From contig NZ_JAVLBN010000006.1 in assembly GCF_031581065.1 (NCBI RefSeq), positions 1 through 64,000 of the forward strand: a stretch of DNA of 64,000 nt, given 5' to 3'. Positions within the stretch are counted from its first letter, which is position 1, and each line of letters begins with the position of its first letter. The notes beneath the pieces were generated by a model. That model worked only from the letters and a program-made list of their open reading frames with translations, was not told the DNA's origin and ran no database searches. Shown one piece after another: positions 60,733 through 64,000 of this stretch. Made by a program: the position numbers and the translations under genes. This DNA is from Salibacter sp031581065. GTDB lineage: Bacteria > Bacteroidota > Bacteroidia > Flavobacteriales_G > Salibacteraceae.

Positions 60733-61760
60733 GGCTTTTTACGTGTTTAGCGGTTTGTCTTTTTTTATTTGGTAGTTGCGCTACAACAAAATTGGAAATT
60801 GAGGTGCTTCACCCGCCCCAAACGGGGTTGGTGGAGCCACCACAACCAATGGCGCTCTTCAATAATATTGATAGTGAGTTCGCGCTTACCGAGCTCTACA
60901 GAAATGGTACTTTCATCGAGCAAATCAATGCTCAAAACAATTACATTCAACATTACACTTTAGTAGGAATAAGTAAAGCTTTTAAAGAGGTTAATTATTA
61001 CACACCTCAAATTGCAGATTCCTTCAAAGTGAATCCGCTCAGCAGAATGAAAAGCGGTCCCTTGCCCGGTAAAGCTCTGGAAGCGATCTTCGATAAGATA
61101 GATGCTGATTTGCTTCTTGTTCTTGAAGGTTATGATGCTTCAATTGATGCAAACGGACAGGTAACATACAGCGCACCGGTTGATCGTTCATACGGTACGG
61201 TTCGGGTTCCGTATTTTGATGGTTCACAAACGGTTAGTATGACCGTGTTTTTTAGAGTTTACAACCGAAACGGAGAAGTGCTCTCTCAAAGCCAGGTGAG
61301 TGATCAATTGACGAGCATGGCATCGGGAGCGTCACTTCAGGAAGTTCATTTTAATATGCCTGATGAAGCTTCAATGCTGGAACAAACGGCTCTGTTTGTT
61401 GGGAGCAACATTGCCAAAATGGTGAGTTTGCATTGGAAAGATGTGCAGCGAACGATGTACTTATATGGAAATGACAAGCTCGTTGAAGCAGGAAACTTAG
61501 CGATAAAAGGCGACTGGCCGCAGGCTACTGACCTTTGGTTTGATTTGGCCGGCTCTGACCGTGATAAAATTGCAGAGAAGGCGAGTTACAATATGGCGCT
61601 TGCGAGCGAAATGGCCGGAGATTTGGATTTGGCTATCACCTGGGCTGAGCGCTGCGTTGAAAACTACGATTCGCGTTTAGCCAGGTCTTACTTGCAGGTG
61701 TTGAAGCAGCGGAGTAAGGATCTGGAATCTTTTAAACCTTATTTAAGCTCTAAAGATTAA
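60729..61760 (+). CDS. DUF6340-like lipoprotein
   Basis: A 343-residue lipoprotein (signal ACLFLFGSC type, cysteine in LFLFGSCATTK). The first part has a Pro-rich segment (LHPPQTGLVEPPQPMALFNN), followed by an alpha/beta domain with DLLLVLEGYDASID and a C-terminal TPR-like pair of helices (ASYNMALASEMAGDLDLAITWA). This matches the Bacteroidota DUF6340 family; the role is unknown. Its start overlaps the accC stop by 4 bases and its end overlaps the convergent methyltransferase by 18 bases. A motif word lies at 61551-61560. Confidence 0.78.
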   Translation: MRLFTCLAVCLFLFGSCATTKLEIEVLHPPQTGLVEPPQPMALFNNIDSEFALTELYRNGTFIEQINAQNNYIQHYTLVGISKAFKEVNYYTPQIADSFKVNPLSRMKSGPLPGKALEAIFDKIDADLLLVLEGYDASIDANGQVTYSAPVDRSYGTVRVPYFDGSQTVSMTVFFRVYNRNGEVLSQSQVSDQLTSMASGASLQEVHFNMPDEASMLEQTALFVGSNIAKMVSLHWKDVQRTMYLYGNDKLVEAGNLAIKGDWPQATDLWFDLAGSDRDKIAEKASYNMALASEMAGDLDLAITWAERCVENYDSRLARSYLQVLKQRSKDLESFKPYLSSKD

Positions 61761-62465
61761 TTTGGCGAGGTAGTGGTTTTTACCTTCAGTGTCTAAAATG
61801 TCACAGGTAAAGCCGTTCTTTTTGGCGTATTGACAAAGTGTGCGAAAGTCAATGAAAAGCCATGGGAAAGGTTTCCCGGTTTCACCCTTGTATTTCATCG
61901 TGTACTCAATTTCTCCGTAATAGTCTTTGCTGTTGTCAATCCTGATACTTTCATCTTGCTCAGTGTACATGTATTCAATATCAGTGGAGTCGAGGATGAT
62001 TTGCCCACCTGGGTGTAGCATTTTTTTCGCTTTTTCAAAAAACTCAGTGAGGCGGTTGATTTTACCAACAATTCCAATTCCGTTCATGAGTAGCAGAAGT
62101 GTATCGTAGCGTTCTCCTTCGATATCGAAAAAATCCATTTGTCGGCATTTTTCAACACCCAGGTAGCGCATGACTTTGAATGCTTTTTCAGATCGGTCAA
62201 TGGCTCTTACCTCAAAGCCCTGCTCCTGCAAAATAAGTGAATGAACACCGGCTCCGGCTCCAATGTCGAGTACTTTTCCCTCACAGTATTTGAGCGCAGT
62301 TTTCTCTAAATCGGGCAAGCTGTTGTAATCCCTGAAAAAATAGTCGATCGGGTAGGGGTCAGTATGGTCGAGATCATTGCTCACTTCAACATCCTCAGGC
62401 TCCCTGTTATGGAGAAAATCCATCAGAGCTTTTCCTAAAATATCGTTGTTTTCTTCATTTTGCAT
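61743..62465 (-). CDS. Class I SAM-dependent methyltransferase
   Basis: A 240-residue protein. The SAM-binding motif I is VLDIGAGAGVHSLILQEQG, followed by VRAIDRSEKAFKVM, and motif IV is around TLLLLMNGIGIVG. The substrate cannot be predicted. I start at MQNEENNDILG (62465) because an exact -7 box lies between it and the upstream ATG at 62498. The 3' end overlaps the DUF6340 gene by 18 bases. Confidence 0.85.
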   Translation of the reverse strand: MQNEENNDILGKALMDFLHNREPEDVEVSNDLDHTDPYPIDYFFRDYNSLPDLEKTALKYCEGKVLDIGAGAGVHSLILQEQGFEVRAIDRSEKAFKVMRYLGVEKCRQMDFFDIEGERYDTLLLLMNGIGIVGKINRLTEFFEKAKKMLHPGGQIILDSTDIEYMYTEQDESIRIDNSKDYYGEIEYTMKYKGETGKPFPWLFIDFRTLCQYAKKNGFTCDILDTEGKNHYLAKLIFRA

Positions 62466-62495
62466 GAACGCTACAATTGAATTGCTAAATTTGAA

Positions 62496-62503
62496 CAAAA
62501 TTA
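62496..62503 (-). promoter_or_regulatory. Bacteroidota -7 box for the methyltransferase
   Basis: On the minus strand this reads TAATTTTG (TAnnTTTG), 30 bases before the ATG at 62465. It overlaps the codons of the longer reading frame and decides the start. Confidence 0.5.
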
Positions 62504-62525
62504 TTTTTATTTCAATATCAAGGCC

Positions 62526-62798
62526 ATGGCAAACATTCGCGGTTTAAAAAAAGAGATCAATTTTCAATTTGCAGACTTCATAGACGAGTGCTATGAGGCT
62601 ATCATGCAACATCCTAAAAAGCGCTCAAAGTTAGAACCCATCATCGATAAGGCCGTTAATGAGTATGATGAATTGATCATCCGCGTGAATGAAGGGAAGC
62701 ACAATCATGAAAAATCTGAATATTTCAACAACCTCCGCGCTGATATGAAAGCAAAGTTGTTGAAGTTGTTCGAAGAACTTTCAAAAGAAGCTAAATAA
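62526..62798 (+). CDS. Small helical hypothetical protein
   Basis: A 90-residue soluble, helical protein (MANIRGLKKEINFQFADFID, RADMKAKLLKLFEELSKEAK). It is acidic-basic mixed and resembles small conserved proteins of Bacteroidota, but I do not recognise a named family. It is followed after 2 bases by a small membrane protein, then by the NADH dehydrogenase gene, all in the same direction; cotranscription is likely. Confidence 0.7.
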   Translation: MANIRGLKKEINFQFADFIDECYEAIMQHPKKRSKLEPIIDKAVNEYDELIIRVNEGKHNHEKSEYFNNLRADMKAKLLKLFEELSKEAK

Positions 62799-62800
62799 GG

Positions 62801-63022
62801 ATGTTGAGCGATAGAAAAAATATTCTCATCCTTTTTATGTCGCTGATCATTGTGGCCTTTGCCTTTTTCTCGTACCATCAAAATACGATAATTGACGTGT
62901 TGAACAACGAGATCCTCAAGCAGGCCCAACACAGGCAAAATTTGCTTCTCGATAAGTACAAAGCTCAAAAAGAGGCAGATTCATTGCGTATTGAGTTATT
63001 AAAAAGTAAATCAGAAAGGTAG
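62801..63022 (+). CDS. Small single-pass membrane protein with coiled coil
   Basis: A 73-residue protein with one membrane helix near residues 7-25 (ILILFMSLIIVAFAFFSY) and a following charged helix with heptads (ILKQAQHRQNLLLDKYKAQKEADSLRIELLKSK). The arrangement recalls FtsB/FtsL-type bitopic proteins but the motifs of those families are absent. Unknown function. It precedes the NADH dehydrogenase gene by 4 bases. Confidence 0.6.
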   Translation: MLSDRKNILILFMSLIIVAFAFFSYHQNTIIDVLNNEILKQAQHRQNLLLDKYKAQKEADSLRIELLKSKSER

Positions 63023-63026
63023 TCTC

Positions 63027-64000
63027 ATGAATATTCCGGTTAAAAATCTCCCGCGTGTCGTAATCATTGGTGGAGGTTTTGGTGGTATGGCTATTGCCAG
63101 AGAATTGAGAGATAAAAATTTCCAAACCGTTTTACTCGATAAACACAATTACCATACTTTTCAACCACTTCTTTATCAGGTTGCTACTTCAGGATTAGAG
63201 CCTGATAGTATCGCTTATCCTTTGCGAAAAATTTTTAGCAGTAAAAAGCATTTTCACTTTAGAGTAGCTGAAGTAGAGAAAGTCAATACTGATGAGCAAA
63301 TTGTAAACACCAGTATTGGTCCGATCCATTACGAATACCTTGTTATAGCGACCGGTACAGGCACTAATTTTTTCGGGAACGAGCAGATTAAAAAGCATGC
63401 CATGCCGATGAAATCTGTTCCTGAGGCGCTCAACCTGAGGAGCTTGATACTCGAGAATTTTGAAAAAGCACTACTCACAAAAGACATCGAAGAGCGCACA
63501 AAACTGATGAACTTCGTGATTGTAGGTGGCGGACCAACAGGAACAGAGTTGGCCGGAGCATTAGCTGAGCTAAAATCTCACGTCCTTCCCAACGATTACC
63601 CTGATCTCGATTTGCGACTCATGCAAATTCATCTACTCGAAGCGGGAGATTCACTGCTTGCCGGAATGAGTAAATACTCGGCTAAGAAAGCTGAAAACTA
63701 TCTCGAAGAATTAGGTGTGCAGGTTTGGCTGAACACCATGGTGAAAGATTTTGATGGAAACGTTGCCAAAACATCTAAAGGCGAACTCGAGAGCAACACG
63801 CTTATTTGGGCGGCAGGTGTTGAGGCAAGGCCTATTGATGGAATAAATGAGGAGAGCCTTCTCAAAAACGGACGCTACAAAGTGGATGAGGTGAACCGGA
63901 TTGAAGGATATCAAAACATTTTTGCTTTAGGCGATGTGGCCGCAATGCAAACTGACCAGTACCCGAATGGACATCCACAGGTTGCTCAACCGGCAATTCA
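63027..64000 (+). CDS. ndh: Type II NADH dehydrogenase (or related NAD(P)/FAD oxidoreductase), truncated by window end
   Basis: The frame from ATG 63027 runs past the window edge, giving the first 324 residues. NDH-2 passes electrons from NADH to quinone without pumping protons. The FAD motif VVIIGGGFGGMAIARE is near residue 12, the substrate-site stretch NYHTFQPLLYQVATSGLEPD follows (about 20 residues), the NAD motif FVIVGGGPTGTELAGALAE is near 160, and the second FAD motif is IFALGDVAAMQ near 305. The C-terminal membrane-binding helix lies outside the window. It follows two small genes in the same direction. Confidence 0.92.
   Translation, partial: MNIPVKNLPRVVIIGGGFGGMAIARELRDKNFQTVLLDKHNYHTFQPLLYQVATSGLEPDSIAYPLRKIFSSKKHFHFRVAEVEKVNTDEQIVNTSIGPIHYEYLVIATGTGTNFFGNEQIKKHAMPMKSVPEALNLRSLILENFEKALLTKDIEERTKLMNFVIVGGGPTGTELAGALAELKSHVLPNDYPDLDLRLMQIHLLEAGDSLLAGMSKYSAKKAENYLEELGVQVWLNTMVKDFDGNVAKTSKGELESNTLIWAAGVEARPIDGINEESLLKNGRYKVDEVNRIEGYQNIFALGDVAAMQTDQYPNGHPQVAQPAI

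Larger units (their letters stand above)
4087..61560. repeat. Highly iterated short word GGHTCTGACCR, 29 copies
   Basis: Start positions with the word on the plus strand: 4087, 9762, 13074, 18003, 20361, 22434, 28529, 32328, 36782, 41174, 44428, 46645, 51134, 55703, 59970, 61551 (16). Start positions with the word on the minus strand: 5948, 8722, 12879, 13937, 20108, 22368, 28234, 35470, 45293, 47784, 52092, 56107, 57376 (13). Position 3 is A in 12, C in 12, T in 5 and never G; the base after CC is always G (18) or A (11). Twenty-seven copies are in genes and two between genes. About 0.5 copies would be expected by chance in 64 kb for the nine fixed bases. Confidence 0.92.

Overview
The window looks like a chromosomal segment of a free-living member of the Bacteroidota, most likely Flavobacteriales (Cryomorphaceae/Crocinitomicaceae-like). 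Four things support this. Two secreted proteins carry type IX secretion (T9SS) C-terminal sorting domains. At least eleven genes have the Bacteroidota sigma-ABfA -7 box TAnnTTTG upstream. Shine-Dalgarno sites are mostly weak. The gene clusters are typical of the phylum: rsfS-ftsH-DUF2007-cdsA-psd, DUF3822-rsmD-coaD, and OmpP1 with a lipoprotein. Coding density is very high, nearly everything is housekeeping, and I saw no insertion sequence, prophage or CRISPR array.

Layout: 0-4.6 kb: lipA end, a large T9SS-exported beta-propeller protein, gapA. 4.6-9.1 kb (minus): TlpA-like lipoprotein, gatB, purine nucleoside phosphorylase, lpxK. 9.1-11 kb: NIF3 protein and a coiled-coil protein with a degenerate zinc ribbon. 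11-13.8 kb (minus): OmpP1/FadL porin and an Arg/Ser-rich lipoprotein. 13.8-20.6 kb: proS, an unknown gene, two identical tRNA-Glu genes, rpsT, radC, polysaccharide deacetylase, upp, membrane protein, YjjG. 20.5-24.9 kb (minus): psd, cdsA, DUF2007, ftsH, rsfS. 24.9-31.3 kb: birA, SRPBCC protein, pyrE, Nudix, a redoxin-fold protein without cysteines, coaD, rsmD, DUF3822, membrane protein. 31.4-39.4 kb: RecD-like helicase, T9SS Ig-repeat protein, dnaX with an A10 slippery site, rpsF-rpsR-rplI, ABC permease. 39.5-47.4 kb: aconitase, hemE, OmpA, MFS transporter, L-2-hydroxyglutarate oxidase, an unknown gene. 47.6-51.1 kb: a sixA-ppk1-ppx polyphosphate cluster. 51-58.8 kb (minus): lipoprotein, hybrid two-component sensor, purB, cca. 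59.2-64 kb: accC, DUF6340 lipoprotein, methyltransferase, two small proteins, start of a type II NADH dehydrogenase.

Three signals are not explained by ordinary gene annotation. (1) A 10-11 bp word, GGHTCTGACCR (H = A/C/T, never G in this window), occurs 29 times, about once per 2.2 kb. It is found in both orientations and in five of the six possible reading-frame placements inside unrelated genes; the sixth would create a stop codon. This indicates selection or biased acquisition at the DNA level, resembling an uptake-signal or other genome-wide architectural word. (2) A family of about 135-147 bp intergenic repeats has three copies (11.0, 38.0 and 44.1 kb). They have inverted GGGGGTGTATC ends and a branched fold; one helix changes on both sides between copies. 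Two of them sit between convergent genes and end on the stop codon of the minus-strand gene. (3) dnaX is split by a stop three codons after a run of ten A, with the tau frame fully open after a -1 shift, which indicates programmed slippage producing gamma and tau.

The genes support central metabolism (glycolysis, TCA, heme, purine and pyrimidine salvage, biotin carboxylation, CoA), envelope building (lipid A, phospholipids, OmpA, OmpP1), translation and DNA replication. No single pathway dominates.
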